Part shown: in pieces, positions 19,613-31,100 of the stretch
Position numbering within the stretch: position 1 is the first letter of the stretch
How the letters are laid out: every line of letters begins with the position of its first letter
Assembly: GCA_963678675.1 (NCBI GenBank)
Contig: OY783193.1
Location: 32,393,082 to 32,457,081 of the forward strand
Reading direction: 5' to 3'
DNA from: Xiphydria camelus
Taxonomy: Eukaryota > Arthropoda > Insecta > Hymenoptera > Xiphydriidae
DNA length: 64,000 nucleotides
Position numbers and translations under genes: made by a program
The notes under the pieces: model-generated
The model's database searches: none
The model's input: only the letters and a program-made list of their open reading frames with translations
What the model was told of the DNA's origin: nothing

Positions 19613-19805
19613 CAGAGACAGTACGAGGATGGGGTACTTAGAAAACGTGTAAGTGCGAGAGAGAACACATGGTGACGGCATAATAGCTTCTCTGTTGCAC
19701 ACAGCTCTCTGGACAAGTTCGAAAAGGATAGAGAATTGTGTGCAACAGAGGCTCTTATGTTATTACCGTGTGTTCTCACTCGCACTCACACATTCCCTAA
19801 GTACC
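19613..19805. mobile_element. Hairpin MITE copy E
   Basis: AGAGACAGTACGAGGATGGG, GTAAGTGCGAGAGAGAACAC and GGTGACGGCATAATAGCTTC are followed by the mirrored GTGTTCTCACTCGCACTCAC and CCTAAGTACC. This is the best preserved full-length copy of the family (about 190 bp) with outer and inner inverted arms. Confidence 0.78.
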
Positions 19806-20649
19806 ATAAGGAAGAAGTTATCCAGGTACTGCAACAATTTGAAGAAGCAAAATTAGCCGTGCGTTCAGTGTCAAAATGAATATAAAGATTTCGCCTCGGG
19901 TACTGAGCGGTAAGAACCGATATTGAGAATTCCGACTATCGTTTGACGGAACAAGAGCCGGTAGGTTCGCGAGCAGAATAAAACCAACGAACTGTACACG
20001 ATGCCATCCCACTGCGAACCGAGAACGCCTTTGTGTTCGTCAGAAAAACCGATAGGAGACGGATCGCCATGAACGGTTCAAAACCCCTTCGTTCGGCGCT
20101 CTAAACCACGCCCTAATTATGCGAACAAGAGGTTCATAAGCGGCCCACGAACCGTCTTGCAAATGAAGCATTTATTTGAAAAACAACACATGTCCAAAAG
20201 TGAAGTTTTGAGGAAACTAAGAAAAACCGTCTACCTTATCCCTGTTGAAGTTTTTTGTTGTGGTAAATGTTTTTTTATAAAGAATATGTAACACAAAATC
20301 AGTTTTATAGAAATATATTTTAAAAAATTAAAATACAAATCCAAAAATTAAGAAACGAAGAGAAATACTAACATATTTCGGAAAAACAACACATGTTCCA
20401 ACCAAACGCCAATTGAAGGGTTTCTTTGAAAAACAACATTTATCAAAAACGCCAATCCCTGTAGTATTGGTAATAATTAATCAAGAGTTACTACTGTGTG
20501 AAGTTCGAAAATTATCTTTAATAATTCTCAGCAGTCACCCAATAGTAACTATTGAACATTTAATTTTACTATTCGGTATTCGTTACTTGTTATTGAGGCG
20601 TTCTCACTCACCTTCGCGCGATTCCTATTTTCGGTTTCTTGTATTTTAC
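19806..20649. other. Intron B sequence without recognised gene
   Basis: No gene-like frame was seen. Three imperfect copies of a GAAAAACAACAxxTxTCcAA word occur near 20175, 20380 and 20430, suggesting decayed direct repeats. Confidence 0.45.
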
Positions 20650-20885
20650 CACGTTCGCTGCGGAACACGCGGCTCCCGCATGAGGGTGGCTGTGCCTCCC
20701 ACGCGGGAGTCGCGGATACGCAGCGAGCGAATACGTTCCCTGCGTATCAAGATCACTGAGTCAACCCCCGTACTAAAATCTTGAAATTTGCGTAAAACTA
20801 TGTTGGCGTGCCGCGAGAGCCGCGTGATCCGCCCAGGAGACACAGCCACCTCACTCGGGAGCCGCGTGTTCCGCAGCGAACGTGT
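20650..20885. mobile_element. Foldback with CACGTTCGCTGCGGAACACG arms
   Basis: CACGTTCGCTGCGGAACACGC and GGCTCCCG on the left are mirrored at 20858-20885 on the right. The arms also share GTGGCTGTG. It is a GC-rich island about 236 bp long in AT-rich intron and has no open frame of substance. Confidence 0.78.
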
Positions 20886-21055
20886 TACCCATACCAGGGT
20901 ACCCTGTATTTTAAAAAGAACGCTTTTCTTACACCAAAGTACAATTACTTTTTTCCCTATTGAAGAATCTCTATTAAAATATATATTTGTTTGGTTAAAG
21001 AGGAAAACAAAGTAAAATTGAAGCATTTCACGAGTTCCTTCTTGCTATGATTTAT

Positions 21056-21355
21056 GTATAAGTACATATATACAGTGGGTTTTCTAAGACCCAAGATATG
21101 TGGTGTTTTTCAAAGAGCGTTATTTCCATTTGGCATATTTTTACAGGAAAGTGGTCAAACAGCTGCACTACATCATGTAGAGCGCGATGCCACCTGTGCC
21201 TCAGTAGCACGAAGTTTTTGGAAATAACGCTTTTTGAAAAACACCTCCATATATGTGCGTGGCCTAAAACTGCCAATAGCGCACTACCCCTATTGGCAGC
21301 TTTAGGCCACACACTAATCCTGGATTTTCGAAAATGCAACCTGTATATTTAAATT
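21056..21355. mobile_element. Degenerate TACAG-ended foldback
   Basis: The left (TATACAGTGGGTTTTCTAAG, then CAAAGAGCGTTATTTCCA) and right (TGGAAATAACGCTTTTTGAA, then GATTTTCGAAAATGCAACCTGTATA) ends are partly inverted, giving an imperfect hairpin of about 300 bp. Confidence 0.55.
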
Positions 21356-21410
21356 TAGATGTTTAGTTTCCGTTGTATAACATGTTAATAAGTATAAACA
21401 ACTTTATATA

Positions 21411-22712
21411 TTAGGAGGTTCCATTGAAAGCCGCTGTTCTCCTGTAGATGGCTCTAACTACTTATGTCGTGCGCAGCGACTAATACTTCTTGTATCATTC
21501 TAAATTATGGACATTTCTCATTAAGATTCAGTCATTAAACTGCCATATTTGGTTAATATAAGTCTTTGTCTATAACCGAAGAAAGTGGAACGCGACTAGT
21601 TGTTTTTTCTGTTGTTGTTGTACACAACATGTGTACTTCTACACTACTTTGATTTTTTTTAAAGTGCTGCTGCAGCTCATCAATTATTTGACCAAACTTA
21701 TGCTGAATCTGCTCCATCAGAAAAAGTATGTAGAGATTGGTTTCGTCGCTTCAAAAGTGGAAACTGTGATGTTCACGACAAACAACGCCCAAGTCAAACA
21801 AAGAAGTTCGAAGATTAACAACTGCAAGCTCTATTGGAAGAAAACCTTACTCAAATGCTCAAAGAATTGGCTCAACAGCTTGAAGTCGATACGAATCTAC
21901 AATTTCACGACGTTTACATCCCATGGGAAATATTGAAAAAGAAGGAAAGTGGCTGCCACGTGAATTGACCGAAAATGCCACTGCTAATCGTCTGAATATC
22001 TCGATTTCTTTGCTTGCAAAGCACAAAAAAAAATTTTTTTATGGCGTATCGTAACCACTGATGAAAAATGGATTTATTTCGACAACCCGAAACGCAAAAA
22101 ATCATGGGTTGATCCTGGCCAAGCATCATCGTCGATCCCAAAACGAAACATCCACGGTCACAAAACAATACTTTCAATTTGGTGGGATATAGAAGGTGTC
22201 GTTTATAATGAGCTGTTGAAACCGATTGAAACAATTACTGCCGAACGTTATCAATAACAATTGGAGCGTTTAAATGATAATTTAATGCAAAAACGACCAT
22301 CAATTGCATGAAATCGCCGAAAAGTGATTCTTCTTCACGGCAACGCTCGGCCTCATGTTGCTTGAGCCGTGAAAGAAACATCGATGGAGCTTGAATGGGA
22401 AGTTCTCCTGCACCCAGCCTATTCTCCAGACCTGGCCTCGAGTGATTATCATTTATTTAGATCGATGCAACATGACTTGGAAGATACGCACTTCCATAAT
22501 TACCAAGAAGTCAAAAATTGGGTTGCTGAGTGGATAAGCTCAAAAAGTATACAATTCTTTCGTCGCGGAATTAAATTTCTGCCAGAAAAGTGGGAAAAAA
22601 TTATGGCTTCTCTCTGAAGGCAAATACTTCGAGTGAGGTATTCGCACATTTTATTACGACATAATGTTTTTGAAACAAGAAAAAAACAGCGGTTTTCAAC
22701 GCAATCCCCTAA
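21411..22712 (+). mobile_element. Full-length but decayed mariner
   Basis: The TIRs TTAGGAGGTTCCATTGAAAG (left) and, in complement, TTAGGGGATTGCGTTGAAAA (right) are mariner-like and flanked by TA (21409-21410, 22713-22714). The 1302-bp length is the normal mariner size. The transposase frame between them is broken. Confidence 0.9.
21655..22617 (+). pseudogene. Mariner transposase pseudogene
   Basis: Pieces of the transposase are readable in shifting frames. These are CRDWFRRFKSGNCDVHDKQR (HTH linker region), TKKFED-stop-QLQALLEENLTQ, a decayed catalytic region (WRIVTTDEKWIYFDNPKRKK wording across frames near 22040-22100) and an uninterrupted C-terminal piece. That last piece includes LLHPAYSPDLASSDYHLFRSMQ, which carries the third catalytic aspartate in SPDLASSDYH. 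Multiple stops and frameshifts make it inactive. The wording fits the mellifera-type mariners common in Hymenoptera, which is inference. Confidence 0.85.
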
Positions 22713-22754
22713 TACATTGTAAAAAAATATATAAATTTTAAAGCACCTAATGAG

Positions 22755-23012
22755 ATATATCGTCCCCTTAATACTACAACTATGTAACTCAAATTTTCGA
22801 TATTTTCAGTTATCTACTTTGTACCCAACTTTGTACGTTCTCTTTTCGGTGCTACAACGAGATAAGTTCTGTCGTATATTTAATATTAGAAATCCAGTAG
22901 TACGATATAGATATAGTCACTAAAGTGACTAATATATGCATGCAATGAGTGCACAATTTGAATACCGAAAATTCCAGTTACCTAGTGGTAGTATTAAGGG
23001 GACGATATAATA
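22755..23012. mobile_element. Short MITE (TIR ATATCGTCCCCTTAATACTA)
   Basis: ATATCGTCCCCTTAATACTAC near 22757 is mirrored by GTAGTATTAAGGGGACGATAT near 22990-23010. The 255-bp interior is unremarkable. Confidence 0.75.
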
Positions 23013-23021
23013 ATGCTGTCA

Positions 23022-23175
23022 TTCCTAATGGCATTTCCAATAGTTTTCCCAGTAGTATTTCCAATCATTTTCGCAATAGTATTACCAGTAGTATCCCCAA
23101 TAGTTTTTTCAATAGTATTTCCAATAGTGGTCAAAATACTCTTCAGATCTTCAATAGTTTTCTCAATATTTTGTT
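23022..23175. repeat. Degenerate 15-bp minisatellite
   Basis: About ten units of the type CCAATAGTTTTTC / CCAATAGTATTTC run in tandem. It reads open in several frames purely because of the repeat, so apparent proteins here are artefacts. Confidence 0.75.
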
Positions 23176-23204
23176 TCGCAAGGGTTGATACGTATATTTC
23201 ACGG

Positions 23205-23470
23205 ATAAGAGGAAATGTATTTTTGAGAGATATAATAATATACGCGCGTAGCTGATGTGTATATTTTACGAGTATGTATATGAGGGATGCATTTTTTAAA
23301 GATACAATATACGTAGCTGATACGCATATTTTATATATATGAGGGATGTATTGTTTAGAGATATAATATAATATACGCGTCGCTGATACGTATATTTTAT
23401 GTGTATCATATACGTAGACGAATCATATCTATATTAACATAAAATATACACATGATATACGGTAGTGTGT
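23205..23470. repeat. Tandem repeat of about 75 bp
   Basis: Three to four degenerate units share the order GAGGGATGTATT, AGAGATATAATA, ATACGCG and GCTGATACGTATATTTTA. It lies about 320 bp upstream of the last coding exon, in intron B. Confidence 0.65.
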
Positions 23471-23788
23471 TGTGTGGATACCCTTCATTGAGTAATAACA
23501 ATGTAAGAATAATGATGTGTTCCGAGAAAAAAATCAGTATGGTATCTGAATGAGACTATTATAGAATGTAATAGTATGATTTCAACCAAAAAGTTAAGAG
23601 TTAAGTATAATAAATAATAAAATTACCATGAGGTGCGTGGCAAGAATTGAATTACTATCGGTGTACAATAAATTCGTTGGAGAAGAACGAATACTCATGC
23701 TTTAACGTCACTATGGATCGATGCAAAGAAGTTTCTTGGGCCTTTCTAAGGGAAAATTATTCGATCGACATTTACGTTTGTGTTTTAG

Positions 23789-24354
23789 ACTCGATGCGAG
23801 AAACGTATGATGCAGTTGGAAATCCAATGAAATTCATCCAAATCCTTCAATTTTTGGAAGCCATGCATCCTTTATTTGGCTATACGAAGGGCAGCGCCAT
23901 GATCGCTTTCTTTCAAGTAAGCGGCCGAGCGTTCATTCTGTTTTGTATGATAGAAGCTGAACCGAGAATGCAGACTAAACCAGCAATTTTCTACGTGTTC
24001 CTAGTGTGGAGTATCATAGAAGTAGTTAGATATCCGTATTATCTCTCGCAATTATTAAATATAAAGGTTTCTTTACTCACGTGGCTGCGATACACGATAT
24101 GGATGCCTCTCTATCCTGTAGGATTTCTATGCGAGGGCATCATAGTACTCCGTAATATACCATACTTCGAGGAAACGCTCAAGTTCACTATTTCATTACC
24201 GAATGCATGGAACTTCGCATTTCACTTTCCCTCCTTCTTGAGAATCTACTTGCTCATCTTATGCCTTCCAGGAATGTATATGATGATGTCTCATATGAAT
24301 CGAGTGCGATATAAGAAGTTGGGGAAGTCTAAAATAAAGAAAAAGTGCGCGTGA
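23789..24354 (+). CDS. HACD3: HACD3-like gene, terminal exon with catalytic residues
   Basis: This exon completes a split codon (G-AC, Asp) and encodes 187 residues plus stop. Wording from SMRETYDAVGNPMKFIQILQ to the end matches the membrane dehydratase core of HACD/PTPLA proteins (PF04387). The expected catalytic Tyr and Glu, seven residues apart, are in LYPVGFLCEG (Tyr codon 24112-24114, Glu codon 24133-24135). Hydrophobic segments fit a multi-spanning ER protein. The C-terminus KSKIKKKCA ends in a KKxx-type ER retrieval signal. HACD3 removes water from 3-hydroxyacyl-CoA in the very-long-chain fatty acid elongation cycle. The acceptor is GTGTTTTAG|ACTCG. The frame also reads open upstream to 23647, but that part does not resemble the family and is better read as intron. 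Confidence 0.93.
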
Positions 24355-24764
24355 TTCGTACGTCGTATCTACGTCTAAAATTTATCTCCGTTTATTTTAA
24401 GACAGTCAGGGTCGTTGGCAAAGTAAGAGTTCATTTCTTCGTGATTCATTGTAATACGTACCTATAATTAGTTTAATGTATTTTATACAGGACGAAAATG
24501 AGTGTGAAACGTTAGATAATAATTCAGATTGAAGGCTGACGGCGATGCGAAAATTGTTGATTGAAAGTTTTACGGAGTTGTAAAACGAAGGTTACTTTTA
24601 TTTACACGTATAAAGGTGTACAGAGATGTAGATTAAACTAAGTATCATCGTCAATGATTTAGTTTACATCAGTGATGAGGCTGAGGCGAGATGGTAATAT
24701 GTAAAGATGGTGCAAATTCATAAGCAGGGCGGATTTTAATCCTGCTTAACCTTTTCTATATAAC
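24355..24764 (+). other. Probable 3' UTR and downstream flank of the HACD3-like gene
   Basis: The sequence is non-repetitive and AT-rich. No clear AATAAA signal was seen close to the stop, so the polyadenylation site is unresolved. Confidence 0.4.
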
Positions 24765-24905
24765 ATGTGATTTAGAGGATGGTGATCATAGGCGTATACA
24801 AGTGCGAATGAGAACATGTGGTGGATGTATATTATAAGAATCTTTTTCTGTTGCACATTTCCCTAGACTTGTTCAGTTCGGGTGTGTGACAGTGATACTC
24901 TTAAG
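24765..24905. mobile_element. Hairpin MITE copy F
   Basis: TGATTTAGAGGATGGTGATCATAGGCG, AGTGCGAATGAGAACATGTG, AAGAATCTTTTTCTGTTGCACA and GTGTGTGACAGTGATACTCTTA follow the order of copy D. It lies about 400 bp past the host stop codon. Confidence 0.72.
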
Positions 24906-25190
24906 GGGGTAGTCTCCTGAAACGAGGTCTTTTTTTAAGAATTTTTTTTTCATGGTAAATATTTTCTTAGAATTTTAATTTTTTTCGCACATACTATTAG
25001 AGGTCTTAGACTGACAGGAAAAAATTTTTTTTTGGTTCTTCGATGATTTTTTTTCTTGGTAAAGTCGCTTAAACATACTCCTGTTTATATCTGGTTGATA
25101 TGATATCTGTCAGATAATTTTAGATATTATTTAAAGAAAGACATGTTTAATCGTTAGCCATCTTTATTCCAACTAGTATGCAAAAGTATA
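24905..25190. other. TTAAGGGGG-started repeat fragment; no gene
   Basis: CTTAAGGGGGTAGTCTCCTG begins what looks like the left end of a TTAA-type element. No matching right end was found before the copia sequence starts. Confidence 0.35.
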
Positions 25191-25408
25191 TCATATAAAC
25201 ATAGTTAAATCCTTAATGTATAGAGTGCGCTATGTGCCAACGCGCGATAATATAAATCTGATTTTAACACCACCTCACAATTTCAAGTGCGTGAAGCCAA
25301 ATAATACTGTAATTGCGAAACTAGACTGATAAGGAACATTGAATACTTACACACATTTGAAATTGACAGTGTTCATAATATCACTCATTAGTAATTATTA
25401 TTTCTTGT

Positions 25409-27112
25409 TTATTTTAGATTTAGTAGATCAATAGACTTTTGGTACTTGTGAACGGACAATGGTTTAGTGAGCACATCAGCCGTATTTTCCTCACTTTGAA
25501 CATAGCTTATTTTAACAATATCTTTAATAAAGTAAACTTTAATATCGATGTGCTTAGATCTCTTACTGTTTTCATAACTCTCAATTAGCTTTATAGTACT
25601 TTGATTATCGATAAGTAAATAACAATATAAATCTTTTATCAAGTTTTAATCTTCAAGAACTCCTTTAACATAAATCATTTCAGTCATAGCCAATGCAGCG
25701 GCAACATACTCGGCCTCAGCCGTAGACAAAGCAACAGTAGATTGTTTCTTCGACAACCATGAAATCAAATTTCCACAATAAAAGATTACAGCTCCACTCA
25801 CACTTTTCCTGTCACTTCTGTCACCCCCCCAGTCTGCGTCTATATAGCCCGTCAAATCATTTCTTTCACGACGTTTGTAAGTCAATTTTTTGTCTCTTGT
25901 TGCCTTCAGATATTTCAAGATTCTTTTTGCTGCTTTCCACAGCTCGTCTGTTGGTTTATCAAGATATCTGCTTAAATAACTTGTTGCAAATGTTATATTT
26001 GGTCTTGTCATCAATGATATATACATAAGAGAACCTATGAGTTCCCTGTAAGGTACACCCACAATCTCTGCTTCAGAGTGTTTGGATTAAAATCTTGTTC
26101 CATTGGAGTATTGGCTCCTTTGCACTCTGTCATATTGAATTTTTTCAGTGTTTTGTTTATTAATTCAGTTTGATTTATCGTCAGCTCGTCGTCAGTTCTG
26201 TGAAAATCCATTCCTAAGAATGTTTTGATTTCTCCCATATCTTTGGCATTGAATTCTTCTTTTAATTTATTAATTATGTATTTTCCTTGACCAATTACTA
26301 GAATATCGTCCACAAATACGAGTAACCAAGCATCTTTTCCAATGTACAGACAAAACTCGTGTTTGGATTGTGTAAAGCCATTTTCTATCATAAACTCGTG
26401 AAATTTCTCATTCCAAAAACGAGGCGATTCTTTGAGTCCATACAGAGCCTTTTTTAGTTTAAGTACTTTTCCTTCTTTTGGTGTTAATCCATCTGGGTAT
26501 TTTATGTAAATCTCAGTCTTTAAGTCTCCATTCAAGAATGCCGTAGGAACATCCAATTGTTTAATCTCTAAATTTTCTTGGACTGCTTTGTTCAGTAAGG
26601 ATCTCACTGTTTGAATTCTGGCCACTGGAGCATGAACAATTTGATTAGTTTCTTCCTGGAAACCTTTGGCAACCAGTCTAGCCTTTTTAGTTCCATCCTG
26701 TTTAGTTTTAAATACCCATTTAGTGTCAATTGGCCTTTTATTTTGAGGCGTTGGTGTCGCTTCCCATATACCTAGTTTTTCATTAGCTTCAAGTTCCTTT
26801 TTTATGGCTTCATTCCATTCATCACTTTCGTTTATAGCTTCTGTGTAACTCTGTGGATCTTTACTCATCAAACAATAAACTTCGTGCAATTCGTAATCAG
26901 ATAATTTTTGTGGATTCTTTATTCGTCTACCAAATCTTGTTGTTCTCTCTTGAGTTTGAGTTGTGTCGTTTGATTTTTCTGGATTCTCGTTTCTGTCGAC
27001 ATCTTTGGCATTGTTTTCCTGTTTCAAAAGATCAATTCGCTCATCTGTGTCATTTAGTTCAGTTTCGGATGCACGAGATATAACTGTGGGCTCGTTTTCT
27101 TTATTTTCATAC
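25409..27112 (-). pseudogene. Copia reverse transcriptase and RNase H
   Basis: Starting in a linker that ends GRRIKNPQKLSDYELHEVYC, it contains the copia RT words NEAIKKELEANEKLGIWEAT, IDTKWVFKTKQDGTKKARLV, QLDVPTAFLNGDLKTEIYI and KLKKALYGLKESPRFWNEKF. The active site is LVFVDDILVIG (FVDD for YVDD). RNase H follows with LTGYIDADWGGDRSDRKSVS, QSTVALSTAEAEYVAAALA and YCYLLIDNQSTIKLIE. A frameshift near 26035-26062 and a stop near 25644 break the frame. The preceding integrase is across the BEL insertion. It is a dead copy. Confidence 0.88.
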
Positions 27113-27967
27113 TGTTCGGTACGTCGCACGATCAAGGGAACTTGGATCTCCTCGAGGTCGTAAATCTCGAGGACACTGTGCGTGATGCGACTGGTACCGA
27201 ACTGCCGCAAGGTGTTTCTCTCAACCTATCGGCTGGTTCAAAGAAATGATTGAAACGACACCGTGTTTAATAAACAAATAATGATGTATATTTAATGGTT
27301 ACACGGGTGCAAATGTTGTTCGCGAGAATGATCTTTGTGGTCGATCCGATTCGCGCGGAACGGAACGTGTGATGTTCACGACGTGTGTTCTTCTGACTAC
27401 AAATGTTGACTGACTAAAAATCCAAGTCGGGCAGTGGCCACGGCTTGTAATCTAAGGGAGAAGGAAAGGAAGAAGGGGAAACGTCGTTCGATGATTGCGT
27501 TTCGTTCTCACAGTTTGGAGCTTCACATTACAACCGGCTGTGTTTTCCAATTATAAGCATGCGTTTCTACCAGCGAGAAGCAGCCCCGCTGCACTTCTTT
27601 GGTTACAGGAGCCTCGCGGGGGAGTCCGGGCGCCCGTTACCCCTTGCTATCCTAGGGCAACTGACCACTGGCTGTAAATCCAGAATTTGAGACGCACGTG
27701 CTACGGCGCGAAAGAACGACTGGTCCCTTAACTCAACGCAGTCAATGATTTGCGGTCGCGCGTGCTACTGACCCGATGCAAGGGTGCGGTCAATCCTACA
27801 AGACCCAAGCAACCTGACCTGTTATGTTTATTGGCCACGTGCATCGGTGTCAAAATACTCCCTCACGACTCCTTTCTTCCCATGGGAACCAATTCTTCGG
27901 CCCGTAGGAATCCTAGTCAAATTTGTCCTAGTTTCAAACTCAACACCGTCTACAGAGAGACGGAACA
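27113..27967 (-). repeat. 3' LTR of the BEL element
   Basis: 855 bp, TG...CA ends, near-identical to 32356-33210. Small open frames inside it occur in both LTRs and are not genes. Confidence 0.93.
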
Positions 27968-28129
27968 TCTTCCCCCCGTTGCGAACGAAGAGAGGAACAA
28001 TGATGCAATCTAATTGTAAATGATTATGTGGCGATATACTAAATTATTCCCTAAACCTTAGGATTGATATAACATGAATGAATTGGTTATACAAGCTTAA
28101 TAGCCTTGAGTTACGTCTTTAACGCTTAG

Positions 28130-31100
28130 TTAATTGATCGTGGATACGGGCGAGTCGTCGAAAAGAGGTGCGAGCTTCTTCACACTCCTGTCGTATACGC
28201 CGGATGCTGTCTTTAGTTGCACCGTGCGAATGATGCCATCTTGGCCGGGGTACACCTTGACGACACGTCCGAGGGTCCATTGAGTAGGCGGTGAGTGGTC
28301 GTCCCTTACTATGACGACCGTTCCCTCCTTGATGTGGTGAGTCCCGCTAATCCACTTATGCCGAGTGGTGAGTTCGTTCACGTACTCTCTGTGCCATCTC
28401 TTCCAGAAGTGTTCCTTTACCTTCTGAATGTGTTTCCATGGAGGTAACCTGCTGGATGGCGTGAGGCTGATGTCTGCTTCTGGGACAGTCCTTAAAGAAT
28501 CTCCGATTAAATAATGACCAGGAGTAAGGGCGATCGGATCATTAGGATCGGTCGAGATGGGAGTCAACGGTCGGGAATTAAGGATTTCTTCGACTTGAGT
28601 TACAAACGTATTGAATTGTTCGAATGTGAACAATTCATCTCCAACAACTCTCTTCATATGACGTTTGAAAGCCTTGACGCCCGCCTCCCATAATCCGCCG
28701 AAATGGGGAGCCTGCGGCGGATTAAAATGCCAAGTGATGCCTTGCTCGGCAAGATTCCGTTGAATTTGATCGGATTGTGATTCCCCTTGCAGCATGTCGA
28801 ATAATTCCCTCAGTTGGTTGTTAGCGCCTACGAAGTTTGTCCCGTTGTCCGAGTAAACGTGACGGGGTCGTCCTCGTCGTGCAACGAACCGTTTGAAAGC
28901 AGCGAGGAATCCGTCAGCCGTGAGGTCGCTGACTACCTCGAGATGAATTGCCTTGACGGCGAGACATACAAACACCGCGACGTATGTTTTGATTCTCTTT
29001 AGATTGCGGTATTTCCTTTCTTTAATAAAGAATGGCCCGCAGTAATCGATCCCGACATTGCTGAAAGGTCTCGTTCTGGTGACTCGCGCTGCTGGTAAAT
29101 TGCCCATGATGTAGTTGACCGGCAGAGGTGGCTGTGCACGCGTACATCGCACACATTGTCGTATGATCCTTCGAACTTGATTTCGTCCATCGATGAGCCA
29201 GTACCTTTGCCTCAAGGCATAGAGGGTTGATTGTACTCCGGCGTGCAGATTCCTCAGATGTTCGTGACGGACCAGGAGGGTTGTGACGTGATGTCCCTTT
29301 GGTAAAATCTTCGGATATCGTTGCGAGTAGGATATTTCGGCGTTCTTCAACCGACTTCCTACTCGAATAACGCCTGTCTCGTCGATGAAAGGATTGAGTG
29401 CCCATAGAGAGCTGTTTCGGCCTACTTCCTTTCCCTGGTTTAGCATTTTGATTTCCTCTGAAAAAGTAGCGGCCTGGATGCACCGAACGATGCAGTTATC
29501 TGCTGCGTCGATCTCTTCAGCGGCAAGCGGTCCTCTGAAGCGATGATTCGGTGAAAAACGGAGGCAATATGCAACGACGTGTCGAAGTTTTTTGACGGAA
29601 GAATACCGGCAAAGAAACTCGTCCCTTTTCGCGTTCAATGTGAGACAATTCACCTTCCGTTGCTCTGGAACGTCTGACGGAAAAATTAAGTCGAGCTTTG
29701 GCCATTCAGACTCACCCTTGCAGAGCCACGGCGGTCCGGTCTTCCAATTTGATTCCTGAGTGAATTCGGATGGCAATTGGCCACGCGAAATGTGATCCGC
29801 TGGATTGTCTTCTGAGCGCACGTGTCTCCAAGAGTTCGTTTCCGTTTGCTGTTGGATTTTGCTGACTCGATTAGCCACGAATGTGTGTAGTCGATGCGGA
29901 GATGTATGAATCCAATGTAATGCGATTGTGGAATCGGTCCATAGTACTACTCTGTTGATATTGAGATGCATGGCTTCCTTGATTATAGTGTATAAGTCCG
30001 CCAATAGTAGTGCACCACACAGCTCTAGTCGAGGTAGTGATATGGTTTTCAATGGAGCCACTCGAGATTTGGCGCCTATCAACGCCGTATGTATACTCTG
30101 ATCTTTACCTTCGGATCTGAGGTAGAAACACGCTCCATATGCCCTCTCACTTGCGTCACAGAAGCCGTGTAACTGAATTTCTTGTGGATCCGTTGTGGTA
30201 ACTCTCCGATCGAATGTCCAGTGGTCCACTAATCCCAGCTCCGTTCTGAACGTATTCCATTCTGTGTGAATGGAAACTGGCACTGATTCGTCCCAGTCAA
30301 GTTTTTGCCGCCACAGCTCCTGCATGAGTATCTTCGCCCTTGTAACGACTGGTCCAAGTAATCCGAGAGGGTCATAGATCTTCGCGATTTCGGATAAAAT
30401 CGCTCGTTTGGTGACCTTATGACCTTTGGTTGCAGCTCCGACGGTGTAGGTGATGGTGTTGGTCTGTGAATCCCAGTATACCCCCAGTGTCTTGATGGTT
30501 GCATCGTCTGTGTGTAACTTTCGATGCACGCTTCCTTCTGACAATCCATTTAGAAGGGTTGGTTCATTGGAAGCCCATTGGCGTAGATTTAAACCTGCGC
30601 AGGAAAGTAATCCGATGAGATCGTCGCGAATTTTGGCGGCCTCTTGATATGTGTCTGCTCCAGTGAGCAGGTCGTCGACGTAGAAATCTCGCTTGAGAAT
30701 TTCTGAAGCCACGGGGAATCGTTCAGCTTCGTCGTCGGCCAATTGCTGGAGGCAGCGAATGGCCAGATGCGGCGCTGCTGAAAGTCCAAACGTAATTGTA
30801 TTGAGTTCGTAGGTTCTCAACTCGTTCTGAGGATTCGTCCACAAAAGGCGCTGATATTTCCGGTCTTCCTTTCGTAACCAGAATTGACGGTACATCTTTT
30901 CTATATCACCGGTCAACACAAACCGGTGCATACGAAATCGAAGTAGTAGAGTCACGATGTGGTCTTGAATAGTGGCGCCGACCATGAGAGTCTCGTTCAG
31001 TGATATTCCGGAGCTAGATTTCGCGGATCCATCAAATACCACCCGTGTCTTTGTGGTTAAACTAGTTTCCTTGGTGACGGCGTGGTGTGGTAGGTAGAAT

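Noticed and set aside
23647..23788. Upstream extension of the terminal HACD3 exon as a first coding exon
   Set aside because: The 47 residues do not resemble the family, and a splice acceptor at 23788/23789 gives the exact phase and wording expected after 11372.
27495..28023. Small frames such as MRFVLTVWSFTLQPAV
   Set aside because: Repeated identically in both LTRs of the BEL element (also at 32738-33326); not genes.
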